This document shows positions 44,561-53,497 of a stretch of DNA of 64,000 bases, piece by piece. A program made the position numbers and the translations under genes. The notes below the pieces were generated by a model. That model was given only the letters and a program-made list of their open reading frames with translations, had not been told where the DNA came from and did no database searches. The DNA comes from UBA7985 sp965661545 (GTDB lineage: Bacteria; Pseudomonadota; Alphaproteobacteria; UBA7985), in the NCBI GenBank assembly GCA_965661545.1, contig CBFIEF010000010.1, positions 25,614 through 89,613 on the forward strand. Direction: 5' to 3'. Position 1 is the stretch's first letter, and each line of letters starts with the position of its first letter.

Positions 44561-45859
44561 TTAGCTTGTGCGCCGCCGCCGTTTGCGCTGGATGGCTCGG
44601 TTTCGGCCATCAACGATAATGAAGGCCATAAAGACCGAGAACGTCTCGTTCGGAGCGCCGCGCGTCCCGAGCAGCCAGATTTGCTGATAGAACCAGTATG
44701 TACCGGAAAAGCCGTCAATGGTTTTGACCAAATTCGACCGTCGCAGCCAAGCCAGCCAAGATGGGATGAGGCCCAAACCAGTCTCATAGCGCGGCAAGAC
44801 CTCTGTGCCCGCAAGCAGCCTGTTTGGGGCATCGGTCATCAGGCACAGCGGACGCGCCAAGCCGATCGCATCGGTTGCGCCCATCTGCAACGCCTGCTCC
44901 ATCGCATCCCGACGCCGGAAACCGCCTGTGACCATCAGCGGAATGTTCACATGCGCCTGCATCGCCGTGCCAAAATCTACGAAGTACGCTTCACGCGCCG
45001 CCGTTGAGGTGGCGACCTTTTGGTCAGCCAGTGGCTCGATGCCTTCGAGCGTGAGAAAACGAGGCTGCTCGTAGGTGCCGCCGGAGATTTCGATCAGATC
45101 AACGGATGCGGCTTCGAGCCATTGGACCACCTGCAAGCTATCCGAAAACTCAAACCCGCCCTTTTGGAAGTCCGCGCTGTTCAGCTTAACCGAGATGGGA
45201 AACGTCGGCCCCACCGCCGCCCGCGTCGCCGCAACAATTTCAAGCAAAAACCGCGCACGGTTCTCTAAGCTGCCACCATAGGCGTCCGTGCGCTGATTGA
45301 TGAGCGGAGAGAGAAACTGGCTGATCAAATAGCCGTGCGCTCCGTGGATCTGAACGCCAGTAAAGCCCGCGTCCTGAACCGCCTTCGCAGCAGTCGCCCA
45401 GCGCCCAACCAAGTCCGTGATCTCGGACAACTTCAGCGGCGTTGGTCGCGCAAAGAAGCCGCCCGGCACCCGCAGCTTTACGTTCGACGAAGACTTAGGC
45501 CGCCGATTAACGTTGGATTGCGTTTGCCGTCCCCCGTGACTGATCTGCGCCCACAGCTGATTGCCGTTCCTTGTTCCCGCGTCCGCCCAGCGCTTGAGCC
45601 GTTCGGCCATGTCTGCATCTGGTTTGCGGTCGATGATGACGTTTCCGGGGCGCTCGATGTGATCAGCGCAAACCATCACGTTCCCGGTGATGAGCGTCCC
45701 CGCCCCGCCGTCGGACCACAGACCATAGAGCCGTTCAAGCTCGGGCGTGGGACGGCCATCGGGTGTCGCCAGTCCTTCTGTCATTGCGGCCTTTATCATC
45801 CGGTTCGACAGTACCGCCCCGCAGGGTAAATCCAGAGAGCTTCCCAAAGTAATACTCAC
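44561..45859 (-). CDS. NADH:flavin oxidoreductase, Old Yellow Enzyme family
   Basis: The 432-residue FMN protein begins SITLGSSLDLPCGAVLSNRMIKAAMTEGLA, and has QISHGGRQT, GVQIHGAHGYLISQFLSPLINQRTDAYGG (His-Gly-Ala-His and Tyr catalytic/FMN motif) and a C-terminal LMVTGGFRR. It reduces activated alkenes with NAD(P)H. The start is GTG at 45859 with GGGAGAAG 8 nt upstream; longer frames to 45916 are less likely. It is divergent from the FAD monooxygenase gene. Confidence 0.88.
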   Translation of the reverse strand: MSITLGSSLDLPCGAVLSNRMIKAAMTEGLATPDGRPTPELERLYGLWSDGGAGTLITGNVMVCADHIERPGNVIIDRKPDADMAERLKRWADAGTRNGNQLWAQISHGGRQTQSNVNRRPKSSSNVKLRVPGGFFARPTPLKLSEITDLVGRWATAAKAVQDAGFTGVQIHGAHGYLISQFLSPLINQRTDAYGGSLENRARFLLEIVAATRAAVGPTFPISVKLNSADFQKGGFEFSDSLQVVQWLEAASVDLIEISGGTYEQPRFLTLEGIEPLADQKVATSTAAREAYFVDFGTAMQAHVNIPLMVTGGFRRRDAMEQALQMGATDAIGLARPLCLMTDAPNRLLAGTEVLPRYETGLGLIPSWLAWLRRSNLVKTIDGFSGTYWFYQQIWLLGTRGAPNETFSVFMAFIIVDGRNRAIQRKRRRRTS

Positions 45860-46035
45860 GCGCCCGACTTCTCCCGCAACGAGACCAATGCAACCGATAG
45901 AGGAAGACAGTAGCAAGTTTCCCGCTCGTCCATCACCTTCTATTTGACGCTACCGCAAACCATCTTGCGCCAAAGGGCAGGATGGTGACACTAAAGGGAT
46001 GAGCTTGGTCTTGTTTGGAGCAAACGGTATTTCCC

Positions 46036-47322
46036 ATGTCTGATGTTTCTCAATCTGTCCTTATCGTCGGCGGTGGTATCGCAGGGCTGTCTACGGCCCT
46101 GACACTGCACCAACTTGGCATTCCCTGCCGCGTGTTCGAAGCCGCAGAAGAGCCGCGACCGCTGGGGGTTGGCATCAATATCCAGCCCAACGCCGTGCGC
46201 GAGCTGCTGGCCCTGGACATCACAGAGGCTGAGCTGGACGCCATTGGCATTCAATCGCGCGAATGGGCGCTGGTGGGCCTCAATGGCAATGATATTTACG
46301 CAGAACCGCGCGGGTTGCTCGCAGGCTATAAATGGCCGCAGTACGCGGTTCACCGGGGTGAGTTGCAAATGCTGCTTTACCGCAAAGTGCTCGAGCGCCT
46401 TGGCCCGGACGCAGTTCTTACGGGGCATCAGGGAACTGGTTTCACACAGAACGACGACGCGAGCATTACGGCGCATTTCCACACACGACCCAGCGGCGAA
46501 AGCGCGTCTTACACGGGCAAGCTGTTGATCGGCGCAGACGGCATCCACTCCGCCATCCGCGCGCAAATGCACCCCGACCAACCGCCAATTCATTGGGGCG
46601 GCACGATCATGTGGCGCGGGGTCACGCGAGCTAAAGCGGCGCGGACCGGTTCAACCTTTTTGGGCTTAGGCGCCGAAGACCGTCGTCTCGTGATCTACCC
46701 GATCAGCCAGCCTGACGAAGACGGCCTGTCCCTCATCAACTGGATTGCGGAAATCCGGAACGTGTCCGAGGAAGACTGGCAGAAAACCGGCTGGTTCAGC
46801 GAAGTCGCTATTACTGACTTTTTGCACCACTTCACGGATATGCAATACGACTGGCTGGACGTGCCGGGGCTGATTTCTCAAGGGACTGTGGCCTATGAGA
46901 ACCCCATGATTGACCGTGACCCGGTCAGCACGTGGGCCAGCGGTTCCGCGCTGGTGCTCGGTGACGCCGCACATCCCATGTATCCAACAGGCTCCAATGG
47001 TGCCTCGCAGGCCATCGTCGATTCTCGCAACATTGGTGCATGCTTGCTGGAACACGGCTTGACACCAGCAGCACTGAGCGCGTTTGACGAGGCCTTCAAC
47101 GGGCCTATCAATGATGTGGTTCTGCGCAACCGCGGCGATGGTCCTTTCGGCCTGCTTGGGTTGGTTGAAGAACGTTGCGGCGGTGTGTTTGACGACGTCA
47201 ACGACGTACTCCCCGCAGAAGAACGCACGGCCTTCATGAAGCGCTACCAGACCGCCGCCGGTTTCGCCCGCGACACCCTCAACAGCGCTCCGCCCATCAT
47301 CGCATCTGATCAGTACAGTTAA
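46036..47322 (+). CDS. FAD-dependent monooxygenase, salicylate-hydroxylase-like
   Basis: The 428-residue class A flavoprotein monooxygenase has SVLIVGGGIAGLSTALTL at the N-terminus, IGADGIHSAIRAQM (the DG motif) and ALVLGDAAHPMYPTGSNGASQAI (the GD motif). It hydroxylates an aromatic or heterocyclic compound with NAD(P)H and O2. The ATG at 46036 fits the family start. It is followed after 14 nt by the DSD1-family PLP enzyme. No aromatic ring-cleavage genes lie nearby. Confidence 0.88.
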   Translation: MSDVSQSVLIVGGGIAGLSTALTLHQLGIPCRVFEAAEEPRPLGVGINIQPNAVRELLALDITEAELDAIGIQSREWALVGLNGNDIYAEPRGLLAGYKWPQYAVHRGELQMLLYRKVLERLGPDAVLTGHQGTGFTQNDDASITAHFHTRPSGESASYTGKLLIGADGIHSAIRAQMHPDQPPIHWGGTIMWRGVTRAKAARTGSTFLGLGAEDRRLVIYPISQPDEDGLSLINWIAEIRNVSEEDWQKTGWFSEVAITDFLHHFTDMQYDWLDVPGLISQGTVAYENPMIDRDPVSTWASGSALVLGDAAHPMYPTGSNGASQAIVDSRNIGACLLEHGLTPAALSAFDEAFNGPINDVVLRNRGDGPFGLLGLVEERCGGVFDDVNDVLPAEERTAFMKRYQTAAGFARDTLNSAPPIIASDQYS

Positions 47323-47336
47323 GGAACCCCGCCCCC

Positions 47337-48416
47337 ATGTCGGATACGCTAAAACACCAGATTGCTGAGCAGTTCGGAACCCCTTGCATGGTGATCGACA
47401 TGGATCGGGTCGAGGCCAATATCGCTCGCGCTCAGGCGCTGTGCGATGCCGCTGGTGTGGCCAATCGCCCGCACATTAAAACCCACAAATCTCCGGTTCT
47501 CGCGCAGATGCAGTTGGACGCAGGGGCCAAGGGCATCACTTGTCAAAAGCTGGGTGAGGCCGAGGTTATGGCAGCGTCAAGGATCACCGATATCCTGATT
47601 GCCACCAACGTAATAGGAGCCGCGCGCTCAGGACGTCTCGCGGCCCTGCAACGCCAATTACCGCTGAAGGTCTGCGCCGATAACCCCGTCAGCCTTAACG
47701 CCTATTCCGCCGCCGCCAAAGCCGCCGAGCGGCCCATCGCCGTGCTGATCGAGTGCGATACGGGCCTAGAACGCGCTGGCGTCGAAACGCCCGGGGTCGT
47801 GCTCCAGCTTGCGGCACAAATCAAAGACGACCCATGGCTGAACTTCGCTGGTTTGCTGTTCTACCCGCCCATCGACGGCTGGCCCGCCACGCAAGTGTTT
47901 TACGACCGCGTGAACCAAGGTTTGGCCGAGCTGGGACTGCAGCCCGCCATCGTCTCAACCGGTGGCACCCCGAACATGGTCAACATGGACCAGCTGCAGG
48001 GCGCTACAGAGCACCGCGCCGGAACCTGTATCTTCAATGACCGCATGATGATCGCCGCGGGCATGGCGACGCTCAGCGACTGCGCCTTGCATGTCTATAC
48101 GACCGTGGTCAGCCGCGGCGGCACTGCGCGCGGCATCCTCGATGCGGGTTCCAAGACCTTGACCAGCGACGCCGGCGGTCTCGAAGGGTACGGCTTTCTG
48201 CGCGAATACCCCACTGCCCGCATCCACAAATTCGCAGAAGAGCACGGCTTTCTGGACCTATCAGCGTGCGACCCCCGTCCTGAGGTTGGCGAGATCGTCC
48301 GTGTGGTGCCAAACCATGTTTGCGTGGTGGTGAACATGGTGGATCAACTGGTCATGGTGCGCGGTGACGAGATTCTGGACGCTCTGCCGGTCGCGGCACG
48401 GGGCATGCTGGTTTGA
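47337..48416 (+). CDS. DSD1-family PLP enzyme, D-threonine aldolase / D-serine dehydratase-like
   Basis: The 359-residue enzyme has an alanine-racemase-like N-terminal barrel with the PLP lysine in RPHIKTHKSP (about residue 48), and the C-terminal metal-binding DSD1 domain (VPNHVCVVVNMVD, with the His-X-Cys pair). Members are D-threonine aldolase, D-serine dehydratase and beta-hydroxyaspartate aldolase. It probably cleaves a beta-hydroxy amino acid; the sequence does not decide which. It is co-transcribed with the FAD monooxygenase gene. Confidence 0.87.
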   Translation: MSDTLKHQIAEQFGTPCMVIDMDRVEANIARAQALCDAAGVANRPHIKTHKSPVLAQMQLDAGAKGITCQKLGEAEVMAASRITDILIATNVIGAARSGRLAALQRQLPLKVCADNPVSLNAYSAAAKAAERPIAVLIECDTGLERAGVETPGVVLQLAAQIKDDPWLNFAGLLFYPPIDGWPATQVFYDRVNQGLAELGLQPAIVSTGGTPNMVNMDQLQGATEHRAGTCIFNDRMMIAAGMATLSDCALHVYTTVVSRGGTARGILDAGSKTLTSDAGGLEGYGFLREYPTARIHKFAEEHGFLDLSACDPRPEVGEIVRVVPNHVCVVVNMVDQLVMVRGDEILDALPVAARGMLV

Positions 48417-48506
48417 CCCGCTGATTTCTCCGCTGGAAGCACTACCCCAGAACCTGCGACGATCTAACTCAGTGCTGAGATATTTGTAATGGTAAGGACC
48501 AGCTCG

Positions 48507-49505
48507 ATGAACCGACTCTCGCCGCTTTGGATTACCTTGTGGATTGCGGTGGGGCTATCAGTTCTTGCGACGCTTTCCATTCTCCTGCTCAACCCCATTC
48601 TGCGGCAAGTCGAGTTGCTGCCCGATCAGGGCGCGGCTTGGTACTACTGGAAACTGCCAGAGCCAAGCTTCTGGACCCGTGCAACCGCATGGGGCTTCTA
48701 TTTGGCGCATCAGGTGTTCTTTTGGGGTTTGATCCGCTGGGCAGTTAAGAACCGGGACAAGCTGCGGGATCGCGGGGTCATGCATCCGGTCAACTGGATC
48801 GGATTGGCCGGAACCGGCTTTTTCATCGCCCTGCACTACCTGCAAACCGCGTTTTGGTACGACGGTTTGGCACAGGATACGTCGGTCTTTTCCTCCCAGA
48901 TTTCAGTGATTTTCCTACTGGTGATCGTGCTGATTATGGAGGCACCGCGGCGTGGTATCGTCTTTGGCGTGGGCGGGAAATGGCTTGCACCGGCGCGTCA
49001 GTGGCTGATCCGCTACCACGGTTATTACTTCGCGTGGGCGGTGGTCTACACCTACTGGTTCCACCCCATGGAAACCACACCCGGGCACCTGCTGGGTTTC
49101 CTCTACACCTTCCTTCTGCTGCTCCAAGGCGCTTTTGTGTTTACGCGGGTTCATACCAACAAGTGGTGGACTGCAGTGCTGGAAGTCTCTGTCCTGATCC
49201 ACGGCGTCACGGTTGCCTTGGTCGCCGGACAGGAATTCTGGCCCATGTTCTTCTTTGGATTTGCCGCACTGTTTGTCGTGACACAAATGCACGGCCTCGG
49301 GTTGCCCCGCTGGGTCCATTGGCTGGTCTACACCGCCTTTGTTGGCGGGATCTGGGCTGTCTATTCTGATCGGGGATGGGGCAACGTGAACGAGGTCTTC
49401 CGCATCCCCATCATCGATTATGGTTTGGTTGTCGTTCTCGGCGGGGCGCTGGTCTTAGTCCTGTGGCTCATTCGACGCCGCCGCCACCGTGCCAAAACGC
49501 CCTAA
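48507..49505 (+). CDS. Hypothetical polytopic membrane protein
   Basis: The 332-residue protein has nine or so hydrophobic segments (WITLWIAVGLSVLATLSILL near the start; FGGALVLVLWLIRRRRH-type helix and Arg/His-rich tail at the end). It has periplasmic/cytoplasmic loops with several His and Trp residues (WYYWKLP; YHGYYFAWAVVYTYWFHPM). I do not recognise the family; the loops could bind a cofactor or metal. The ATG at 48507 has AAGGAC upstream; an ATG 6 codons earlier is equally possible. Confidence 0.7.
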   Translation: MNRLSPLWITLWIAVGLSVLATLSILLLNPILRQVELLPDQGAAWYYWKLPEPSFWTRATAWGFYLAHQVFFWGLIRWAVKNRDKLRDRGVMHPVNWIGLAGTGFFIALHYLQTAFWYDGLAQDTSVFSSQISVIFLLVIVLIMEAPRRGIVFGVGGKWLAPARQWLIRYHGYYFAWAVVYTYWFHPMETTPGHLLGFLYTFLLLLQGAFVFTRVHTNKWWTAVLEVSVLIHGVTVALVAGQEFWPMFFFGFAALFVVTQMHGLGLPRWVHWLVYTAFVGGIWAVYSDRGWGNVNEVFRIPIIDYGLVVVLGGALVLVLWLIRRRRHRAKTP

Positions 49506-49514
49506 ACAGGCGCT

Positions 49515-50390
49515 CTAGGCTGTCTCGCTGTTGCTGCCTTCCTGCTGGGCAAAGAACGATGTCCCTTTTGGTACTTCGGGCAGTTCCATTTCGTAGCTCG
49601 AGCAGCGAACGCGTCCGGTTTCTACGCCGCTAACCAACTCGTGCGTCAGCGTGCTTGGCAGCGCATTCGGGCTGAGCTCGCGCGCGTCTTCAGCATAATA
49701 TGTGGTGATGTACAGCGTGCGAGAGCTGTCGGACAGGTTGGGCGCAGAACCGTGCAGCAGGCTCGAATGCATCAGGCAAACTGACCCTGCCTTACCGATG
49801 CACGGAACGACCTTGTCTCCCTGCTCCTCCATGACGCTATCCGCTACGGCGCCTGTAAATCGACCACCGTGCCAGTGCGTGTAAAGCGTGCCCTTGTGAG
49901 AGCCCGGAACCACCTCCAACGGACCATTTTCCAGCGTGACCTCATCAATGAACAACAAGCACGTGATGATGTCGTCGTTGGTCATGGGCTGAAAGTTAAA
50001 GTCCTGATGAAACAGCACTTTTGTCGCTGTACCGGGCAGTTTCGAGTTCACCTTGCCGTGGTGAAAGCGCAGGTTGGGGCCGATCAAATCGCCGACGATC
50101 TCAACCGTCCGCGCGGATCGCATCACAGAAGCAAAAACGTCCGAGACTTCCTCGGGCGACTGCACCCGGCGCAGGCCGGGCGTTTCGGCGCTGTGGCCGG
50201 GCTGCAGGTCAAAGCGCTTCCGACCGTCCAGTGTCTCACCATAGTCCTGATCATGCTGGCGGCTGTCCTCGACCCAAGCCTCAAAAGTCCTGCGCAAAGC
50301 GGCCAGTTGCTCAGGGGTGACGGCATCCTCAACCACCAAAACACCATCCCGCCAAAAGGCGTCATACTGTTCCTGAGTAAGCGTGTTCAT
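49515..50390 (-). CDS. Phytanoyl-CoA dioxygenase (PhyH) family protein
   Basis: The 291-residue protein is an Fe(II)/2-oxoglutarate dioxygenase. The 2-His-1-carboxylate triad is visible as HQD in VLFHQDFNFQP and the distal His in SSLLHGSAPNLS, and the 2-oxoglutarate-binding Arg in SSRTLYI. It probably hydroxylates or demethylates a small polar substrate. It is on the minus strand, ends 9 nt from the convergent membrane-protein gene and precedes the SnoaL cluster. Not clearly part of its operons. Confidence 0.87.
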   Translation of the reverse strand: MNTLTQEQYDAFWRDGVLVVEDAVTPEQLAALRRTFEAWVEDSRQHDQDYGETLDGRKRFDLQPGHSAETPGLRRVQSPEEVSDVFASVMRSARTVEIVGDLIGPNLRFHHGKVNSKLPGTATKVLFHQDFNFQPMTNDDIITCLLFIDEVTLENGPLEVVPGSHKGTLYTHWHGGRFTGAVADSVMEEQGDKVVPCIGKAGSVCLMHSSLLHGSAPNLSDSSRTLYITTYYAEDARELSPNALPSTLTHELVSGVETGRVRCSSYEMELPEVPKGTSFFAQQEGSNSETA

Positions 50391-50462
50391 CTGATCCAAC
50401 TCCAATAAGACGAAATTCCGTTTTCTGGGTCAGATTATGCCGAGGGAATGAGCTGTCTTCGG

Positions 50463-51470
50463 TCAGAGCGACGTTGTTTGATTGCGCAATAGCACGTCTA
50501 CGCCCTGTTGCTGCATAAAGTGCAGCATATCGATGAAAATCCAGTTTTCTGCGAGCTTGTCTGTGCCGCGACGATACAGGTCGATCACCCGAAACTCGAC
50601 GGCCTCTTCACGACCTGGCAGGCCCATAAAACCACCCGTATGAACCGCTCGAAAGTTCGGCCACCCGAAAAAGCCCCCATATGCGCCTTCAGCCATCCGG
50701 CAAACATGCCCCGTGCCAGAACGGTTTGCGAAGGCCGCGCGGAACGGGCCGGAGTGCTGCTTGGCATAGCGCTCGATCGTGTAAGTGGCACCGATCCCGG
50801 TTGGCCCCCACCACAGCATGTCGTCCTGCCACGTCAGCGCCAGCTCTTCCTCCAATGGCAGCGGGTTGTTCCACTGCCCCAGGTCGCTAATCATCGCATT
50901 GATCGCCGCCAGCGTCGCAACGCCCTCGCCGCGTTCTGCATCAGCGAACAACAGGCCATCGTGTGTCAGCGGTCCGGGTTGGATCAGCTGCGCGCCGGTT
51001 TGTGGTGGAAACGGGTTTTGGCCTGCTTGAGCCATCAAGTGTGGCAGGTCGAAATAAAAGGCGACTTCCGTGATCCGCCCATCCTGCACGCGCAGAAACT
51101 CCGCGTAACGCAGCATGCCAATTTTCCCCGTAGGCCGAATGCCCAGCAGTGGCGCATCGAACAAGCCCATCAAATGCCCCATGGACGCCACCCACACCGA
51201 GCCGTCGTCGTCATCGGTTAGACTGTTTTGACCCGCAAAGAAGATATCCATCCGCCGCTGCATCCGGCTCAGGCTGGTCTTCAGCGGCACCCAGACCGTT
51301 TCCGCAACCTGCGCCGGATCACCCTGCAGCTCGCCAAAAGGATGGAAAGCTCGGAACAGGATGTCGGGCGAAAGAAAGCGTTCCATAACCGCAGCGGCCT
51401 GCGTGGGTGAAGCGTTATCAAGCGCATCATAGAAGTTTAAAACGAGCGTCTTCGCAGGCTGGAAATCCAC
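50463..51470 (-). CDS. Double SnoaL/NTF2-fold protein
   Basis: The 335-residue protein consists of two NTF2-like (SnoaL, ester-cyclase-like) domains, the first near residues 10-150, the second near residues 190-330. Conserved with the proteins at 54511 and 62123 are AFHPFGELQG in domain 1, WWGPTGIG, GWPNF and NWIFIDMLHFM..QGVDVLLR in domain 2. SnoaL-fold enzymes catalyse cyclisations, isomerisations or hydrations, or are non-catalytic. The GTG at 51470 has AGGGAGAA 5 nt upstream; the frame runs on to 52019, but there it is antisense to the next gene. The start codon lies 62 nt from a LacI-type operator. Confidence 0.75.
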   Translation of the reverse strand: MDFQPAKTLVLNFYDALDNASPTQAAAVMERFLSPDILFRAFHPFGELQGDPAQVAETVWVPLKTSLSRMQRRMDIFFAGQNSLTDDDDGSVWVASMGHLMGLFDAPLLGIRPTGKIGMLRYAEFLRVQDGRITEVAFYFDLPHLMAQAGQNPFPPQTGAQLIQPGPLTHDGLLFADAERGEGVATLAAINAMISDLGQWNNPLPLEEELALTWQDDMLWWGPTGIGATYTIERYAKQHSGPFRAAFANRSGTGHVCRMAEGAYGGFFGWPNFRAVHTGGFMGLPGREEAVEFRVIDLYRRGTDKLAENWIFIDMLHFMQQQGVDVLLRNQTTSL

Positions 51471-51532
51471 GGTATTCTCCCTAGCGGTCCTGAACCAAAA
51501 ACGCCCATTGGCGGCATTAATTGGGGCAATCT

Positions 51533-51548
51533 GTGCATGCGTATGCAA
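51533..51548. promoter_or_regulatory. LacI-family operator, shared by two divergent SnoaL genes
   Basis: The 16-mer GTGCATGCGTATGCAA has the LacI/GalR-type pattern TTGnATnCGnATnCAA with a central CG and one mismatch in the outermost base. Its complement TTGCATACGCATGCAC shares TTTTGCATACGCAT (with the preceding T run) with the site at 55647-55662. It lies 62 nt upstream of the minus-strand SnoaL start and 171 nt upstream of the plus-strand one. Confidence 0.7.
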
Positions 51549-51719
51549 AATGTCCTTGCCAAAGCACAGTGTGCTTGTCCAGAACGCAAACAGCCTTGCG
51601 ACACGAAAACCTATCACGGGCCATGCTTCATATCCAAAGTGAATAGTGTAGCAAAGAATAGGAATTTGAACGCTGGCACGGAAAGCCAGACGATCTGGCC
51701 GAAATGGAGGGTGCCTTTC

Positions 51720-52703
51720 ATGCATGGTTTTGACGAGAAATATCAGGATCTGACGGACTATATCCTGAAGTGTACGTTCCAGATTTGGGAAAGCCGTGAG
51801 ATCGCGGCGATTGATTGGCACTACGCCAAGGACATCAAAATCCGCACACCCTTGGGCTACAGCGAAGGCAACCGCGCAGGCATCACCAACACCATGGAAA
51901 CCCTGTACGAGTTTCCGGATCGCCAGTTGTTTGGCGAAGATGTGATTTGGTCCGAGCACTCTGATTACGGCTACCTCTCTTCCCACCGCATCATCTCCGA
52001 AGCTACACACCTGAACCACGGCATGTTTGGGCCTGCGAGCGGCAAGCGGTTACGGTTTCGGACGATTGCCGACACCAACTGCATCGCCAACGCAGTACAC
52101 GAGGAGTGGCTGGTTCGAGACGTGGGCGCTATGGCGCGGCAGATCGGGCTGCATCCGCGCGAGATGGCCGCGCAGATCATCGAGGCCGAGGGCGGTCCCG
52201 CTGCCGCGAAGCGACCTTTCTCACCGCAAGACGACAAACCGGGCGCTTACAAATCTCACGGCAATGACAGCGAATGGGGACAGCGCGCAGGTGAGATGAT
52301 GCAACGGCTGATGAACGCTGAGTTTTCTGCCGTCACCGACAGCTACGATCGAGGTTGCCATTTAGAACATCCCGGCGGGGTCAGCGCGCACAGCACGGCT
52401 GCTGCCGAGGCCTTTTGGCTCGGCCTGCGGTCCTCTCTTCCCAATGCAGATTTCGGCATCGATCACGCGATTGGCCGCGAAGACCCTATGATGCCACCAC
52501 GCGCCGCGATCCGTTGGCATCTTACGGGCAAGCACGAAGGCTGGGGTACGCTCTGTGCCCCGAGCGGTGCGGACATTCATGTTATGGCCATCAGCCACTT
52601 TGAGTTTGGCCCGCGCGGCATTCGCCGGGAATGGACCGTTTACGATGAAGTCTCAGTATGGAAACAAATCCTACTGGCTGAAATGACGGAAAAAGCCTCT
52701 TGA
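51720..52703 (+). CDS. Divergent double SnoaL/NTF2-fold protein
   Basis: The 327-residue protein has two NTF2-like domains but differs from the other double SnoaL proteins: domain 1 (residues about 5-140) reads like a polyketide-cyclase/SnoaL domain with WESREIAAIDWHYAKDI, domain 2 (about 195-325) has CHLEHPGG, HAIGRED and GIRREWTVYDEVSVW. No active-site assignment is possible. The ATG at 51720 has GGAGGG 9 nt upstream. It overlaps the hydrolase gene by 4 nt. It is divergent from the 50463-51470 gene. Confidence 0.75.
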   Translation: MHGFDEKYQDLTDYILKCTFQIWESREIAAIDWHYAKDIKIRTPLGYSEGNRAGITNTMETLYEFPDRQLFGEDVIWSEHSDYGYLSSHRIISEATHLNHGMFGPASGKRLRFRTIADTNCIANAVHEEWLVRDVGAMARQIGLHPREMAAQIIEAEGGPAAAKRPFSPQDDKPGAYKSHGNDSEWGQRAGEMMQRLMNAEFSAVTDSYDRGCHLEHPGGVSAHSTAAAEAFWLGLRSSLPNADFGIDHAIGREDPMMPPRAAIRWHLTGKHEGWGTLCAPSGADIHVMAISHFEFGPRGIRREWTVYDEVSVWKQILLAEMTEKAS

Positions 52704-53392
52704 ACCCTCTGCTTATGCTGCCGGGAATGATGTGCGACAGGCGTCTGTTTCAGCCTGTCATCGACGCGTTGGGGCCTCGTCATCATTGCCTGACCGCAGA
52801 CTTGAACCACCATAGTAATTGGCAGGATCTGGCCGCTGACGTGCTGGACAGAGCCCCTGCGCACTTTGACCTGATCGGGGTTTCCATGGGCGGTGGCTTG
52901 GCGTTGGAACTCTGTGCTCTGGCTCCAAAGCGGATTGGCCGGGTGATCATCCTTGACGCCAACCCTCATGCTGACACGCCAGATCGGGCCAAGCGGCGCC
53001 GGTCGCTGCTCTCGGCTCTGGATGATGAGGGTTTACGTGCCGTGATGTGGGACTATTTACTGCCGCTTTATCTTGCCCCCGGAAGGCATGCGCCTGAGGT
53101 TTTGGACTTGTGCTGGGATATGGCTGAAGGGCTTGGCGAGGGTGCGTTTCAGCGTCAGACACAAGCCCTGCAAACCCGCACCAGCCGGTTGGACCAACTG
53201 GCGCAGTTTGACCGCCCCGTCCTGATCTTGCGCGGCGCTGAGGACCAAATCTGCCCCCGGCACTTTCACACTGTTCTAGCCGCGGCACTTCCCAACGCCC
53301 ATTATCAAGAGATTGACGGGGCGGGTCATTTGCCGACTTTGGAAGCGCCGACCGAAACCGCTGAAATCATCGCGAAATGGCTCAAAATATGA
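52700..53392 (+). CDS. Alpha/beta-fold hydrolase
   Basis: The 230-residue protein is a small alpha/beta hydrolase with LLMLPGMMCDRRLFQPV (oxyanion region) and the nucleophile elbow GVSMGGGLAL (serine near residue 57). The acid is probably in ILRGAEDQICP and the histidine in GAGHLPTLEAP. It starts with TTG that overlaps the SnoaL stop (TTGA). It probably hydrolyses an ester or thioester of the compound handled by the SnoaL proteins, which is inference. Confidence 0.85.
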   Translation: MNPLLMLPGMMCDRRLFQPVIDALGPRHHCLTADLNHHSNWQDLAADVLDRAPAHFDLIGVSMGGGLALELCALAPKRIGRVIILDANPHADTPDRAKRRRSLLSALDDEGLRAVMWDYLLPLYLAPGRHAPEVLDLCWDMAEGLGEGAFQRQTQALQTRTSRLDQLAQFDRPVLILRGAEDQICPRHFHTVLAAALPNAHYQEIDGAGHLPTLEAPTETAEIIAKWLKI

Positions 53393-53497
53393 CTGATGTT
53401 GAGCACCATAGGGCCCTGCCCGAGAGGCGGATTCACCGCCGGAAAACTTGCGGAAGCTTGGGCGAAGTATGAGGCGCACCGCGCGCAGAAAACAGCG

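Noticed and set aside
51471..52019. N-terminal extension of the minus-strand SnoaL gene
   Set aside because: Antisense to the real SnoaL gene at 51720-52703; a GTG with a good ribosome-binding site at 51470 begins the conserved domain.
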